A DNA stretch of 64,000 bases from UBA2020 sp964551435 (GCA_964551435.1 CAZKBS010000001.1:434001-498000), one strand, 5' to 3'; positions 34,000 through 43,498 are shown, counted from the stretch's first letter. The notes: generated from the letters alone by a model not told the origin. Numbers and translations are program-made.

Positions 34000-34173
34000 G
34001 CGGTTGAGTTTATGCGGGTTTTGCGGCATGCTGAAACCGCTTTGGCGATTCACTGCCGCCGTGTGTCATACACGTCCTTGCGGCAGCGCCAACAGCCGGG
34101 ATAACCCCCGGCCTGTTCTTGCGATCTTCACCACGGCCAAGCGCCGTACAAACTGAGAGCGGCCTGCCGCCGC
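34000..34173 (+). promoter_or_regulatory. Structured leader of the pnt operon
   Basis: Five successive hairpins can be drawn: GCGGTT/AACCGC (34000-34040); CTGCCGC/GCGGCAG enclosing CGTGT/ACACG with a one-sided TCCTT bulge (34053-34086); AACAG-CCGGG/CCCGG-C-CTGTT (34091-34117); ACGGC/GCCGT (34133-34147); and GCGGC/GCCGC (34159-34173), which ends just before the GGGGAAA ribosome site. No T-run follows any of them. This may be a cis-acting RNA; it does not match a riboswitch class I could recognise. Confidence 0.35.
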
Positions 34174-34192
34174 ATATCTGGGGAAACGTGTC

Positions 34193-35320
34193 ATGAAACT
34201 CGCCATCGGCAAAGAAACTGCCACCGCAGAAAAACGCGTCGCCGCGTCGCCCGAAAGCGTGCGCAAGTTCATCGCGCTCGGCTTTGACGTCAGCGTTGAA
34301 AGCGGTGCGGGGCTGACGGCCGCCGTCACCGACGATATGTTCGCGCAGGCGGGTGCTAAAATCGTGCAGGGCGCGGATGTCTATAAAAATGCCGATGTCG
34401 TGCTGCGCGTGCGCCACCCTGCGGCATCCGAAATCGCCGCGATGAAAAACGGGGCGATATTGCTGGCGCAGTTGGCGCCTTATCAGGAAAAAGAAACCCT
34501 GCAAGCGCTGGCCGCGCAGGGCGTTACCGCCTTTGCGATGGAATTCGTGCCGCGTATCACGCGCGCGCAGACCATGGACGTTCTGTCGTCGCAGGCGAAC
34601 CTTGCGGGCTACCGCGCGGTACTGGAAGCGGCGGCGGCCTTTGGCCGCGCCTTTCCCATGATGATGACGGCAGCGGGCACCGTGCCGCCGGCCAAAGTAT
34701 TTATCATGGGCGCCGGCGTTGCGGGCTTGCAGGCGATTGCGACGGCGCGCCGCCTTGGCGCTACCGTATCGGCCACCGACGTGCGCCCCGCTGCGAAGGA
34801 GCAGGTGCAAAGCCTTGGCGCATCCTTTGTGATGGTTGAAAACGAAGAAACCAAAGCCGCTGAAACATCGGGCGGTTATGCCAAGGAAATGAGCGACGAT
34901 TATAAACGCCAGCAGGCAGAGCTGATTGCCGAAACGATTAAAAAGCAGGACGTGGTGATTACCACGGCGCTGATCCCCGGCCGACCTGCGCCGAAGCTGG
35001 TCACCGAAGAGATGGTGCGCAGCATGAAACCGGGCGCGGTGATTGTGGATTTGGCCGTCGAACAGGGCGGCAACTGCGCACTGTCGAAGGCGGGCGAGAT
35101 TGTCGAGGTTGGCGGCGTCACCATCGTCGGCCACCTCAACCTGCCCAGCCGTATCGCCGTCGATGCCTCCGCGCTTTATGCGCGCAACCTGCTCAACTTC
35201 CTGATGCCGCTGGTGGATAAAGAAACCAAGGCGCTGAAGCTGAACCACGAAGACGACATCGTCAAGGCATCGATGGTCACCGACGGCGGGCAGATCGTGC
35301 ATCCGCAGCTCAAAGTCTGA
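34193..35320 (+). CDS. pntAA: Proton-translocating NAD(P) transhydrogenase, alpha subunit part 1
   Basis: NAD(H)-binding domain I of the enzyme that drives NADPH formation from NADH with the proton gradient. 375 residues in two Rossmann-like halves: KETATAEKRVAASPESVRKF at the start, MMTAAGTVPPAKVFIMGAGVAGLQAIATARRLGA with the GAGVAG dinucleotide site, and the mobile loop region DDYKRQQAELIAETI with VVITTALIPGRPAPKLV. It is soluble and sits on the membrane subunits. The alpha subunit is split into two genes as in Rhodospirillum-type enzymes. 36 bases separate it from pntAB. Confidence 0.96.
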   Translation: MKLAIGKETATAEKRVAASPESVRKFIALGFDVSVESGAGLTAAVTDDMFAQAGAKIVQGADVYKNADVVLRVRHPAASEIAAMKNGAILLAQLAPYQEKETLQALAAQGVTAFAMEFVPRITRAQTMDVLSSQANLAGYRAVLEAAAAFGRAFPMMMTAAGTVPPAKVFIMGAGVAGLQAIATARRLGATVSATDVRPAAKEQVQSLGASFVMVENEETKAAETSGGYAKEMSDDYKRQQAELIAETIKKQDVVITTALIPGRPAPKLVTEEMVRSMKPGAVIVDLAVEQGGNCALSKAGEIVEVGGVTIVGHLNLPSRIAVDASALYARNLLNFLMPLVDKETKALKLNHEDDIVKASMVTDGGQIVHPQLKV

Positions 35321-35356
35321 CCAGAACCGCATTAACCCCCATACGGGAGAGAGAAC

Positions 35357-35773
35357 ATGGACTCACATAAACTCGCCGAACAGGCCGCAGGCGTCGCGAC
35401 GGGCGCAAGCCAGTTGTCGCAGCAGGCGCAGGACCTCGCGCTCAGCATCAGTCAATATGCCGCGCCCGAAACGGCGGGTATGCCGTTTTTTGTGGTCGGC
35501 CTGACGGTTTTTGTTCTGGCCTGCTTCGTCGGTTATTACGTGGTCTGGCGCGTGACGCCGGCGCTGCACTCCCCCCTCATGGCGGTAACCAACGCGATTT
35601 CGTCTGTGATTATCGTGGGCGCGCTGATCGCCGCGGGGCCGGAAGAGTGGAACTTTTCCAAACTGCTCGGCTTTCTGGCCGTCGTGCTCGCCTCCGTCAA
35701 TATCTTTGGCGGGTTTATCGTGACGCACCGCATGTTGCAAATGTTCTCCAAGAAAAAGAAACAAGGGGCCTGA
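35357..35773 (+). CDS. pntAB: NAD(P) transhydrogenase, alpha subunit part 2 (membrane)
   Basis: 138 residues forming the four transmembrane helices of domain II contributed by the alpha side: FFVVGLTVFVLACFVGYYVVWRVTPALHSPLMAVTNAISSVIIVGALI and LLGFLAVVLASVNIFGGFIVTHRMLQMF, followed by a basic end. The first 45 residues are an Ala/Gln-rich soluble extension (EQAAGVATGASQLSQQAQDL), longer than in many homologues. A GGGAGAG site precedes the ATG; pntB follows after 3 bases. Confidence 0.95.
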   Translation: MDSHKLAEQAAGVATGASQLSQQAQDLALSISQYAAPETAGMPFFVVGLTVFVLACFVGYYVVWRVTPALHSPLMAVTNAISSVIIVGALIAAGPEEWNFSKLLGFLAVVLASVNIFGGFIVTHRMLQMFSKKKKQGA

Positions 35774-35776
35774 TCC

Positions 35777-37174
35777 ATGCCGATGACCGTATCTCTTCTG
35801 GCCTATCTGGTTTCTTCTGTGTGCTGCATCATGGCGCTGCGCGGTCTTTCGGGGCCGAACACGGCCAAGGGCGGCCTTATGTTCGGCGTGGCCGGTATGG
35901 CGCTGGCGGTGGTCACCACCTTGATGCTGCCGGGCGTTTCGTCGTATGGCGTCATTCTCCTCGGCATCGCCCTTGGCGGCGGCATCGGCGCGCTGATTGC
36001 CAAAAAAATCGAAATGACGGCGCTGCCGCAGCTGGTCGCGGCCTTCCACAGCCTTGTGGGTCTGGCGGCTGTATTCATCGCGGCGGCGGCTTTCCACAAC
36101 CCCGAAGCCTATAACATCGGGACGCGCGGCGAAATCCACATCGGCAGCCTGATTGAAATGGCGCTGGGCGTGGCGATTGGCGCGATTACCTTTACAGGTT
36201 CGGTCATCGCCTTTGGCAAACTGCAGGGTATCGTGACGGGCAAGCCCGTCGTGTTCAAGGGCCAGCATATGCTGAACGCCGTTTTGGGCGGCATTCTTTT
36301 GCTGCTTATCGTTTTGCTGTGCATTACTGAATCGACCTTCGTTTTCTGGGCGATTGTGTTCCTGTCCTTCCTGCTGGGCGTTCTGATGATTATCCCGATT
36401 GGCGGGGCGGACATGCCGGTGATTGTATCCATGCTCAACAGCTATTCCGGCTGGGCGGCGGCGGGTATCGGCTTCACGCTGCAAAACAACCTGCTGATTA
36501 TCGTGGGGGCACTGGTGGGCGCGTCGGGCGCGATCCTCAGCTACATCATGTGCAAGGGCATGAACCGCTCTTTCTTCAACGTTATTCTGGGCGGTTTTGG
36601 CGGCGAGGCATCGGGCGCGGCGGCTGCGGCGGCGAAATCGGATAAGCCTGTTAAAATCGGCTCCGCCGAAGATGCGGCCTTTATCATGAAAAACGCCTCC
36701 AGCGTCATCATCGTGCCGGGCTATGGCATGGCGGTCGCGCAGGCGCAGCACGCGCTGCGTGAAATGGCCGACCAGCTGAAAAAAGAAGGCGTCAAGGTGC
36801 GCTATGCCATCCACCCCGTCGCGGGCCGCATGCCGGGCCACATGAACGTGCTGCTGGCCGAAGCCAACGTACCGTACGAAGACGTGCTGGAGCTGGAAGA
36901 AATCAACCGCGATTTCAGCCAGACCGATGTGGCCTTTGTGATTGGCGCGAATGACATCACGAACCCCGCCGCGAAAAAAGATCCGGCATCGCCCATCTAC
37001 GGCATGCCGATTCTGGACGTCGAGGCGGCGGGCACGGTGCTGTTCGTCAAACGCTCCCTCGGCTCCGGCTATGCCGGTATCGATAACGAGCTGTTTTTCT
37101 ACGACAACACCATGATGCTGCTGGGCGATGCCAAAGAGATGTGCGAAGGCATCATCCGCGCGATGGAGCACTAA
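35777..37174 (+). CDS. pntB: NAD(P) transhydrogenase, beta subunit
   Basis: 465 residues: about nine transmembrane helices (to about residue 265), then the NADP(H)-binding domain III. Visible are the family stretches SVIIVPGYGMAVAQAQHAL, VRYAIHPVAGRMPGHMNVLLAEANVPY, NRDFSQTDVAFVIGANDITNPAAK and KRSLGSGYAGIDNELFF. The membrane part has the proton-channel His in VFKGQHMLNA. It completes the three-gene pnt operon, which ends at a strong terminator. Confidence 0.97.
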   Translation: MPMTVSLLAYLVSSVCCIMALRGLSGPNTAKGGLMFGVAGMALAVVTTLMLPGVSSYGVILLGIALGGGIGALIAKKIEMTALPQLVAAFHSLVGLAAVFIAAAAFHNPEAYNIGTRGEIHIGSLIEMALGVAIGAITFTGSVIAFGKLQGIVTGKPVVFKGQHMLNAVLGGILLLLIVLLCITESTFVFWAIVFLSFLLGVLMIIPIGGADMPVIVSMLNSYSGWAAAGIGFTLQNNLLIIVGALVGASGAILSYIMCKGMNRSFFNVILGGFGGEASGAAAAAAKSDKPVKIGSAEDAAFIMKNASSVIIVPGYGMAVAQAQHALREMADQLKKEGVKVRYAIHPVAGRMPGHMNVLLAEANVPYEDVLELEEINRDFSQTDVAFVIGANDITNPAAKKDPASPIYGMPILDVEAAGTVLFVKRSLGSGYAGIDNELFFYDNTMMLLGDAKEMCEGIIRAMEH

Positions 37175-37192
37175 ACATAATCTAAATATTTG

Positions 37193-37226
37193 AAAACGGC
37201 GGCATCCTGTGGTGCCGCCGTTTTTG
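37193..37226 (+). terminator. Rho-independent terminator after pntB
   Basis: A 10-bp stem AACGGCGGCA/TGCCGCCGTT with an 8-base loop, followed by TTTTT. Confidence 0.9.
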
Positions 37227-37387
37227 TTTGTGTGCGGCGCAGCATGGGAAGACATCTGCTGCACCGCAAAAGCCGGGGGCAGGAAATTTTCAGCACGGGC
37301 TTTAGTGGGTAGTAATCCGTTTATTTCACGTTATACTCTTGTAGACATCTTCAACGCCGCAGTTTTCGAGGAAAGAGACAGCCGAGC

Positions 37388-38431
37388 ATGGAGTATCTGG
37401 CCAGATTTTTCGAACCAGACACATGGCAGGAAGGATCTTTTACCAACCGTCAGGGTAAGACGATACGCTTTGGCCATGCGACGCCCGAAGGCGCCGTCAA
37501 AGGCACCGTCGTGATGACGACGGGATATGCCGATTTTATCGAATCCTATTTTGAAACTGTTCACGAATATCTCGACCGCGGCTATCAGGTTTACATGATG
37601 GACTGGGCTGGCCATGGCGGGTCTGAAAAAGTGAAGGCGGCGGATGTCAAATCAGGCGCTCAAAAAAAGCCGGCGATCCTCGACGATCACATTGCCGACC
37701 TTTGGCAATTCCGCACAACGGTGGTGAAACCCGCAGCGGACAAGCCCGTGTTCCTCAGCACCCATTCGATGGGCGGGCAGGTGGCGCTGCATACGCTTAA
37801 AAACCATCCTGAAGGATTTGACGGCGCCATCCTCGCGACGCCGCTGGTGGACGTGAAAGTGAAGGGACTGCAAAAAGCCTTCCTTGCCGCCGCGATGCGC
37901 GCCGCCGTCAAGCTGGGTCTGGGCGGCAAAGTCCTTGAGGGCGGCCGGCAGAAAGCCGTGCGCAAAATTACCCGCGCGCGGCGCGAACGTAAAAAAGACA
38001 ACCCCGTGCGCATGGGGCTTCACAAGGCTTTTATGCTGCGTGCACGCGATTTGCGTGCCGAAGATCCCACCATTGCCTATGCCGATAATATTTACCGCGC
38101 GACGGCCGCCCTGAATGCGCCGGGGGTGCTGGAAAAAATCAAAACGCCCGTGCTGTTCGGCATCGCCGGACGTGACAACATGATTGATAACGACACCATT
38201 CGCCGCGCCGCGAAGGTCATGCCGCAGGCGCGGGTCTGTGATTTGCCGGATGCCAGCCATGCCTTCTGGATTGAACGCGACGATCTGCGCAACAGCTGGT
38301 GGGGCGCGATTGATACATTTCTTGCCGATTGCCATGCGGATTTTGACCGCAAACGCCAGCCGGTCAATGACAATAAAAACAATGTGGCGCAGGATGCGCC
38401 CAAAAACGCTGCGAAAGGGCCGCGTGCATGA
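37388..38431 (+). CDS. Alpha/beta hydrolase, lysophospholipase-like (first of two)
   Basis: 347 residues with the serine aminopeptidase S33/monoacylglycerol-lipase plan: MDWAGHGGSE, the nucleophile elbow THSMGG (Ser127), Asp in FGIAGRDNMIDND and His in DASHAFWIERD. An insertion of basic character (RRERKKDNP) lies in the cap region and may touch membranes. No signal peptide. It is likely to act on acylglycerols or lysophospholipids, as the family does; the substrate is not known. GAGGAAAGAG lies before the ATG. It overlaps its paralogue by 4 bases. Confidence 0.85.
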   Translation: MEYLARFFEPDTWQEGSFTNRQGKTIRFGHATPEGAVKGTVVMTTGYADFIESYFETVHEYLDRGYQVYMMDWAGHGGSEKVKAADVKSGAQKKPAILDDHIADLWQFRTTVVKPAADKPVFLSTHSMGGQVALHTLKNHPEGFDGAILATPLVDVKVKGLQKAFLAAAMRAAVKLGLGGKVLEGGRQKAVRKITRARRERKKDNPVRMGLHKAFMLRARDLRAEDPTIAYADNIYRATAALNAPGVLEKIKTPVLFGIAGRDNMIDNDTIRRAAKVMPQARVCDLPDASHAFWIERDDLRNSWWGAIDTFLADCHADFDRKRQPVNDNKNNVAQDAPKNAAKGPRA

Positions 38432-39432
38432 CGGAAAAACCCGTACATCCCCTTAGCGAACCTGCGGGCTTCAAATGGGGTAGCTTCACGAATGCCAAGG
38501 GTGCGGATATCCGCTACGGCAGCCTGAAGGCGGACGGCGAGAGCAAAGGTACCGTGGTTATGCTGCCGGGCTTCCGCGAAAGCATCGAAAAATATTTCGA
38601 AGCCGCGCGCGAGATGAAAGAACGCGGGTTCGATGTCTGGCTGATGGATTGGCGCGGGCAGGGTGGTTCTGACCGTTATTTGCAGGATAACCCGCAAAAA
38701 ATGCACCACGAAGGCTATGACGAGCAGATCGAAACCCTGCACCAGTTCACGCAAACCGTGGTCGACAAGACGCCGTCGGGTCCGATGTTCATGATGGCCC
38801 ATTCCATGGGCGCACATATCGGTCTGCGCTATTTAAAAGAACACGATGGCGTGTTCGATAGCGCCATGCTGAGCGCGCCGATGGTGGATATCAACACGGG
38901 CACGCTGCCCAAACCGCTCGCGCGGCAGATGGCAAAATTCGCCAAGGCGGGAAATTATCTGGATAAATATATCCCCGGCGGCGGCGACTGGAGCGAGGAA
39001 AAAAACGCCTTCAAGGACAACAACAAAACCGGTGACGAAACGCGTTTTAACGCCGCGCTGGATATCCTGAAAGCAAAGCCCGAACTGAAAACCGGCGATC
39101 CGACGTACGGCTGGGTCTATCATACCTTCCAGTCCATTGACATCCTTAACCAGGAAGACTATTTGAAGGGGATAAAGACGCCCGTTCTGATGCAGATTTC
39201 AGGGCATGAGAATGTTGTCGACCGGCCCGCGCAGGAACGCGCGGCGGGGCTTCTGCCGAATTGCCGCCGCGTGGATATTGCGGATGCGCAGCATGAAGTC
39301 TGGCACGAAAAAGATGCGCTGCGGAATGTGTGGCTGTCTGCTGTTGATGCGTTTATGGCAGAACGCCTGTCGCCGTCGGGGCCTGCGCCAAAAAAGCCTG
39401 ACCCGTCAGCGCCGCGTCCGCCGAAACTATAG
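38428..39432 (+). CDS. Alpha/beta hydrolase, lysophospholipase-like (second of two)
   Basis: 334 residues, same fold and order as its upstream neighbour: GTVVMLPGFRESIEKYF, MDWRGQGGSDRY, the elbow AHSMGA (Ser126), Asp/Glu in ISGHENVVDRP and His in DAQHEVWHEKD. The acid position is less clear than in the first copy because GHENVVD replaces GRDNMID. The C-terminus is Pro-rich. The pair arose by tandem duplication, now strongly diverged, and overlaps by ATGA, so they are made together. Confidence 0.85.
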   Translation: MTEKPVHPLSEPAGFKWGSFTNAKGADIRYGSLKADGESKGTVVMLPGFRESIEKYFEAAREMKERGFDVWLMDWRGQGGSDRYLQDNPQKMHHEGYDEQIETLHQFTQTVVDKTPSGPMFMMAHSMGAHIGLRYLKEHDGVFDSAMLSAPMVDINTGTLPKPLARQMAKFAKAGNYLDKYIPGGGDWSEEKNAFKDNNKTGDETRFNAALDILKAKPELKTGDPTYGWVYHTFQSIDILNQEDYLKGIKTPVLMQISGHENVVDRPAQERAAGLLPNCRRVDIADAQHEVWHEKDALRNVWLSAVDAFMAERLSPSGPAPKKPDPSAPRPPKL

Positions 39433-39499
39433 GGATGTGCTGACGGCGGATATCTGCCGGACGTAGAGAAGAAAAAGAATACAGGAATAAAAGACTATT

Positions 39500-39736
39500 A
39501 TGACGGACCAACGGCCTTACCAGCGCCTCAGCGACCTTATTCTCGAGGCGCTGAGCTTATCCCTCGAACAAAAAGATGTCGTGATTTCCGACATCCTCAG
39601 CCGCGCGCTTGAAATGTCGATTACCCGCAATGCCGGCGGCCGCGACTTCATTGAACGCCGCGACCTGTCCAAAGACGTCGAATCCGCGCTCGAAAAGCTA
39701 TATGCCCTCAAGCGCGAGGCCAAGGGCCGCGACTGA
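39500..39736 (+). CDS. Small helical protein of unknown function
   Basis: 78 residues, unrecognised. It is charged, predicted helical, with an amphipathic stretch YQRLSDLILEALSLSLEQKDVVISDILSRALEMS and a second helix DVESALEKLYALKREAKG. There is no Cys, no signal and no membrane segment. A weak AGGAAT lies before the ATG. It is 67 bases after the hydrolase pair, and its end is 23 bases from the convergent ligA stop. Codon use and a well-formed helix pattern suggest it is real. Confidence 0.65.
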   Translation: MTDQRPYQRLSDLILEALSLSLEQKDVVISDILSRALEMSITRNAGGRDFIERRDLSKDVESALEKLYALKREAKGRD

Positions 39737-39759
39737 TTTTCCAATCATGATAAATACGC

Positions 39760-41826
39760 TCAGGCAGCGCCAATCAGGCCCAGCCATTCCTCTTCGCTGA
39801 GGACGGTGACGCCCAGCTCCGTGGCTTTTTTCAGCTTGCTGCCCGCATCTTCGCCCGCAATCACGTAATCCGTATTCTTGGATACGCTGCCCGCAACCTT
39901 GGCGCCCATGGCTTCGGCCTGTGCCTTGGCTTCTTCGCGACCGAGGCGGACGAGCTTTCCGGTGAAGACAACGGTTTTCCCGCTCACGGGCGAATCCGCC
40001 GCCTGAGTGCGGATATATGGCTGGATATCCAGCTCGCCGCAGAGGTCGTCAACAGCGGCCATCTGCTGCGCATCGTTGAAAAAAACTGTGATATCCTGCG
40101 CAACCGACGGGCCGATGTCTTCGACGGCGATCAGGTTTTGATAGGCGCTGCTGTTGATGTCTGCCGCCGCCTGCATTTCGCTGCGCAGGGTGTCCAGCGT
40201 CTCGTAATGCATGGCGAGTTTTTTGGCGGTGGCCTGTCCGACCTGACGGATGCCAAGCGCGTAGATAAAACGGTCGAGCGAAATACGCCGCCGCGCATCA
40301 ATCGCGCTCATCAGATTGCGCACGGACAAATCGCCCCAGCCGTCGCGCTCTTTCAGCATATCCGCATGGCGCGATAACCTGAAAATATCCGCAGGCAGGC
40401 GCACAATGCCCTCGTCGTAAAACTCGCGGATGATTTTATCGCCCAGCCCTTCGATATCGAAGGCCAGACGGCTGACGAAGTGTTTCAAGCGCTCCACAGC
40501 CTGCGCGGGGCACAAAAGACCGCCCGTGCAGCGCGTGGCCACCTCGTCTTCGGCGCGCACGGCAGGTTTGCCGCAGGCGGGGCAATGCTGCGGGAAAATA
40601 TAGGGCACGCTGTCTGCACCGCGCTTTTCCGGCAGGCTGCGCACCACCTGCGGAATAACATCGCCTGCGCGCTGGATAATCACATGATCGCCCGCGCGTA
40701 CGTCCTTGCGTTCAATTTCGTCCTGATTATGCAGGGTCGCGCGCGATACGATAACGCCGCCGACGTTGACGGGCTTCAGATGTGCAACAGGGGTCAATGT
40801 CCCCGTGCGGCCGACTTGCACTTCGATAGCTTCCAGCACGGTTTCCGCCTGTTCAGCGGGGAATTTATGCGCAATCGCCCAGCGCGGCGCACGGCTGACA
40901 AAACCAAGGCGGCGCTGGAATTCAAGGTCGTTCACTTTGTAAACGATACCGTCAAGGTCGTAGGGGATATCGGCGCGATCACCGTAAACGCTTTCGTGGA
41001 ATTGCACCAGCGCATCGGCGCTGCCGCAGACAACCGACGGCGCGGGGATTTGAAACCCGAATTTTTGAAGCGCGGCGCGGATGCCCTCCTGCGTTTGTGC
41101 CACGGGCGCGGAGGTTTCGCCCAGCGCATAGCCAAAAAACCGCAGCGGGCGGCGCGCTGTGATGGTGGGGTCGAGCTGGCGCAGCGATCCGGCCGCCGCG
41201 TTGCGCGGATTGGCGAAAATTTTATCTTCGGCGGCGGCCTGCGCGGCGTTCAGCGCATCGAAATCGTCGCGGGTCATGTAAATTTCCCCGCGCACCTCCA
41301 GCACCGCCGGCGCGCCGACGATGGTTTTGGGTACATCGGATACCGTCATGATATTGGCAGTGACGTCTTCGCCTTCTTCGCCGTCACCGCGCGTCGCCGC
41401 CTGCACGAATATGCCGTTTTCGTAGCGCAGGCTGCACGACAGGCCGTCGATTTTTGGCTCCGCCAGTATATCCAGCGGCGCATCGGCGGCGAGCGTCAGG
41501 AACTTGCGCACGCGGTCATAAAAATCCGCGACGTCTTCGGCGCTGAAAGCATTGCCCAGCGACAGCATGGGTACACGGTGGCGGACCTTGGCGAAGGCGG
41601 CGGCCGGTTTGGCGCCTACGCTTTGCGTCGGGCTGAACAGACCGTCTGCCGGCGGCAGGATTTTTTCGATTTCCTCCAGCCTGCGTTTCAGCTTGTCGTA
41701 TTCGGCGTCGGAAATTTCGGGCGCGTCTTGCTGGTGGTACAAAATATCATGCCGCGCGATTTGTTCGCGCAGCAGGGCGGCTTCCATTTCCAGCGATTTG
41801 ACGGATTTTTTAGGCGGCGGGGACAT
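39760..41826 (-). CDS. ligA: NAD-dependent DNA ligase
   Basis: Seals nicks in replication and repair using NAD. 688 residues with all domains in order: Ia (NAD-binding, YDKLKRRLEEIE), adenylation with AMP-Lys125 in EPKIDG, OB fold, Cys4 zinc finger (CPACGKPAV to CTGGLLCP), HhH repeats, and a C-terminal BRCT domain (GKTVVFTGKLVRLGREEAKA). The ATG at 41826 overlaps the recN 3' end by 17 bases; an ATG 12 bases earlier is directly against GGAGA and less likely. Last gene of the run from ftsI. Confidence 0.97.
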   Translation of the reverse strand: MSPPPKKSVKSLEMEAALLREQIARHDILYHQQDAPEISDAEYDKLKRRLEEIEKILPPADGLFSPTQSVGAKPAAAFAKVRHRVPMLSLGNAFSAEDVADFYDRVRKFLTLAADAPLDILAEPKIDGLSCSLRYENGIFVQAATRGDGEEGEDVTANIMTVSDVPKTIVGAPAVLEVRGEIYMTRDDFDALNAAQAAAEDKIFANPRNAAAGSLRQLDPTITARRPLRFFGYALGETSAPVAQTQEGIRAALQKFGFQIPAPSVVCGSADALVQFHESVYGDRADIPYDLDGIVYKVNDLEFQRRLGFVSRAPRWAIAHKFPAEQAETVLEAIEVQVGRTGTLTPVAHLKPVNVGGVIVSRATLHNQDEIERKDVRAGDHVIIQRAGDVIPQVVRSLPEKRGADSVPYIFPQHCPACGKPAVRAEDEVATRCTGGLLCPAQAVERLKHFVSRLAFDIEGLGDKIIREFYDEGIVRLPADIFRLSRHADMLKERDGWGDLSVRNLMSAIDARRRISLDRFIYALGIRQVGQATAKKLAMHYETLDTLRSEMQAAADINSSAYQNLIAVEDIGPSVAQDITVFFNDAQQMAAVDDLCGELDIQPYIRTQAADSPVSGKTVVFTGKLVRLGREEAKAQAEAMGAKVAGSVSKNTDYVIAGEDAGSKLKKATELGVTVLSEEEWLGLIGAA

Positions 41827-43498
41827 GCTTTTCCGCATTCTCCAAAAGCCTTGCGGCCTGTGCGCGCGCTTCCGTCGTGATATTGGCGCCCGACAGCATG
41901 CGGGCGATTTCTTCCTGCCGCGCCGTCAGTTCTGTCAGCGGGGTGATCCGCGTGACGACGGTGCCTTTTTGTTCGGTTTTGGCGACATGCCAGTGATGCG
42001 CGGCGCGCGCGGCGACCTGCGGGCTATGCGTGACGACCAGTACCTGACAGTGCAGCGAAAGGCGCTGCAAACGCTCGCCCACCGCATCGGCAACGGCGCC
42101 GCCGATGCCGCTGTCGACTTCGTCGAAAATCAGGGTCGGCACGCTGCCGCCGCCTGACAAAATCAGCTTCAGCGCCAGCATGAAACGACTCAGCTCTCCG
42201 CCTGATGCGATTTTATCCAGCGGCCCCGGCGCGGCACCGGGGTTGGTGGCGACCACAAAACGCACGCGGTCGATACCTTGCGCGCCCCAGTCGTCTTCGG
42301 ACAGCGATTTTTTGCACTCGACGTCGAATTTTGCCTTGTCGAGCTTGAGGGCGGGCAGCTCGGCATTCACGGCCTTGGCCAGCTTACCGGCGGCTTTCTG
42401 GCGTTTGGCGGAAAGTTTTTCGGCAAGGGCGATATAACCGCCGCGCGCGCGGGATACCGCGGCTTCCAGCTCGCCCAGTGCATCGTCCTGATGGGTAATC
42501 AGGCGCAATTTTTGCGACAAGTCTTCCAGCACGGCGGGCAGGTCGTCGACGGTGCAGCGGTGTTTTTTGGCGCAATCGCGCAGGGCGAAATAACGCTCTT
42601 CGATATCTTCAAGGTTGCCGTCGTCTTCGTCGCCTGCGCCCAAAAGACGTTCGGATTGCCAGCCGAGGTCTTCGAGGTCGACGCGCACGCGCGACAGGGT
42701 TTCCAGCATCGGCGTGACGCGCCCATCTTTCGCGGCGAGCTTTTCAAGCACGCTTTCAAGGCGTCCGCACAGGCTTTGCAGGCCGCCATCTGTGGTGATG
42801 ATATCCGCCGCTTGCGACAGCCCCTCGGCCAGTTTGCCGCGGTTGAGCAGGCGCTGGCGTTTCTCGGCCAGCAGCGCTTCCTCTCCGGCTTTGGGGGAAA
42901 GTTTTTCCAGCTCCGCCACCGTATAGCGCAGATATTCTTCTTGCAGGCGCATGGCATCAATGCCTGCCCGTGCTTCTTCCAGTTTCCCGAGCGCGGCGCG
43001 CCAGCCGTCCCATGCGGCGGCGACGGCCTTGGCATCGGCAAGGCTCTCCGCGAAAGCATCCAGCGTATCGACATGCGTGGTGCTGTCCAGCAGGCCGTGC
43101 GTGTCGAACTGGCCGTGGATTTCAATCAGCTGTGCGCCGACATCGCGCAAAAACTGCACGGATACGGCGGCATCATTGATGAAGGCTTTGCTGCGGCCAT
43201 CCTTGGTAACGCTGCGGCGCAGGATAATGTGCTCCGCCCCGTCAATGCCGTGTTCGGCCAGAAAATCGCGCAGCGGGTGCAGGGCGGGCAGTTCAAACGA
43301 TGCGGTTACCGTTGCCTGCGCGGCATCATGGCGGACCAGTCCCGCATCGGCACGCGCGCCGAGCGCAAGGCCCAGCGCATCCAGCAAAATCGATTTACCC
43401 GCGCCGGTTTCACCCGTCAGCGCGACAAGTCCGGCGTCGCCTTCCAAAGACAGGCGATCAATCAGAACGACGTTTTGAATATCAAGGCTGGCCAGCAT
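41810..43498 (-). CDS. recN: DNA repair protein RecN
   Basis: SMC-like ATPase for double-strand-break repair. 562 residues: Walker A GETGAGKSILLDALGLALGARAD near the start, a helical coiled-coil middle, and the C-terminal signature SGGELSRFMLALKLIL followed by Walker B TLIFDEVDSGIGG and HSPQVAARA. N-terminal LASLDIQNVVLIDRLSLE is typical. It lies between bamD and ligA, the usual alphaproteobacterial order. No LexA box was seen in the 24 bases upstream, so it is probably transcribed from bamD. Confidence 0.97.
   Translation of the reverse strand: MLASLDIQNVVLIDRLSLEGDAGLVALTGETGAGKSILLDALGLALGARADAGLVRHDAAQATVTASFELPALHPLRDFLAEHGIDGAEHIILRRSVTKDGRSKAFINDAAVSVQFLRDVGAQLIEIHGQFDTHGLLDSTTHVDTLDAFAESLADAKAVAAAWDGWRAALGKLEEARAGIDAMRLQEEYLRYTVAELEKLSPKAGEEALLAEKRQRLLNRGKLAEGLSQAADIITTDGGLQSLCGRLESVLEKLAAKDGRVTPMLETLSRVRVDLEDLGWQSERLLGAGDEDDGNLEDIEERYFALRDCAKKHRCTVDDLPAVLEDLSQKLRLITHQDDALGELEAAVSRARGGYIALAEKLSAKRQKAAGKLAKAVNAELPALKLDKAKFDVECKKSLSEDDWGAQGIDRVRFVVATNPGAAPGPLDKIASGGELSRFMLALKLILSGGGSVPTLIFDEVDSGIGGAVADAVGERLQRLSLHCQVLVVTHSPQVAARAAHHWHVAKTEQKGTVVTRITPLTELTARQEEIARMLSGANITTEARAQAARLLENAEKHVPAA

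Larger units (their letters stand above)
33877..34192. other. Intergenic region between divergent genes
   Basis: 316 bases without a gene. The left end is AT-rich, with the palindrome at 33894-33909, and probably holds the promoter of the metalloprotease-like gene. The right two-thirds is GC-rich and carries a series of hairpins up to the pntAA start. No open frame of note was seen. Confidence 0.6.

Noticed and set aside
34141..34192. CTGAGAG before pntAA as part of a TPP riboswitch
   Set aside because: Only this short piece fits; the other conserved TPP elements are absent.
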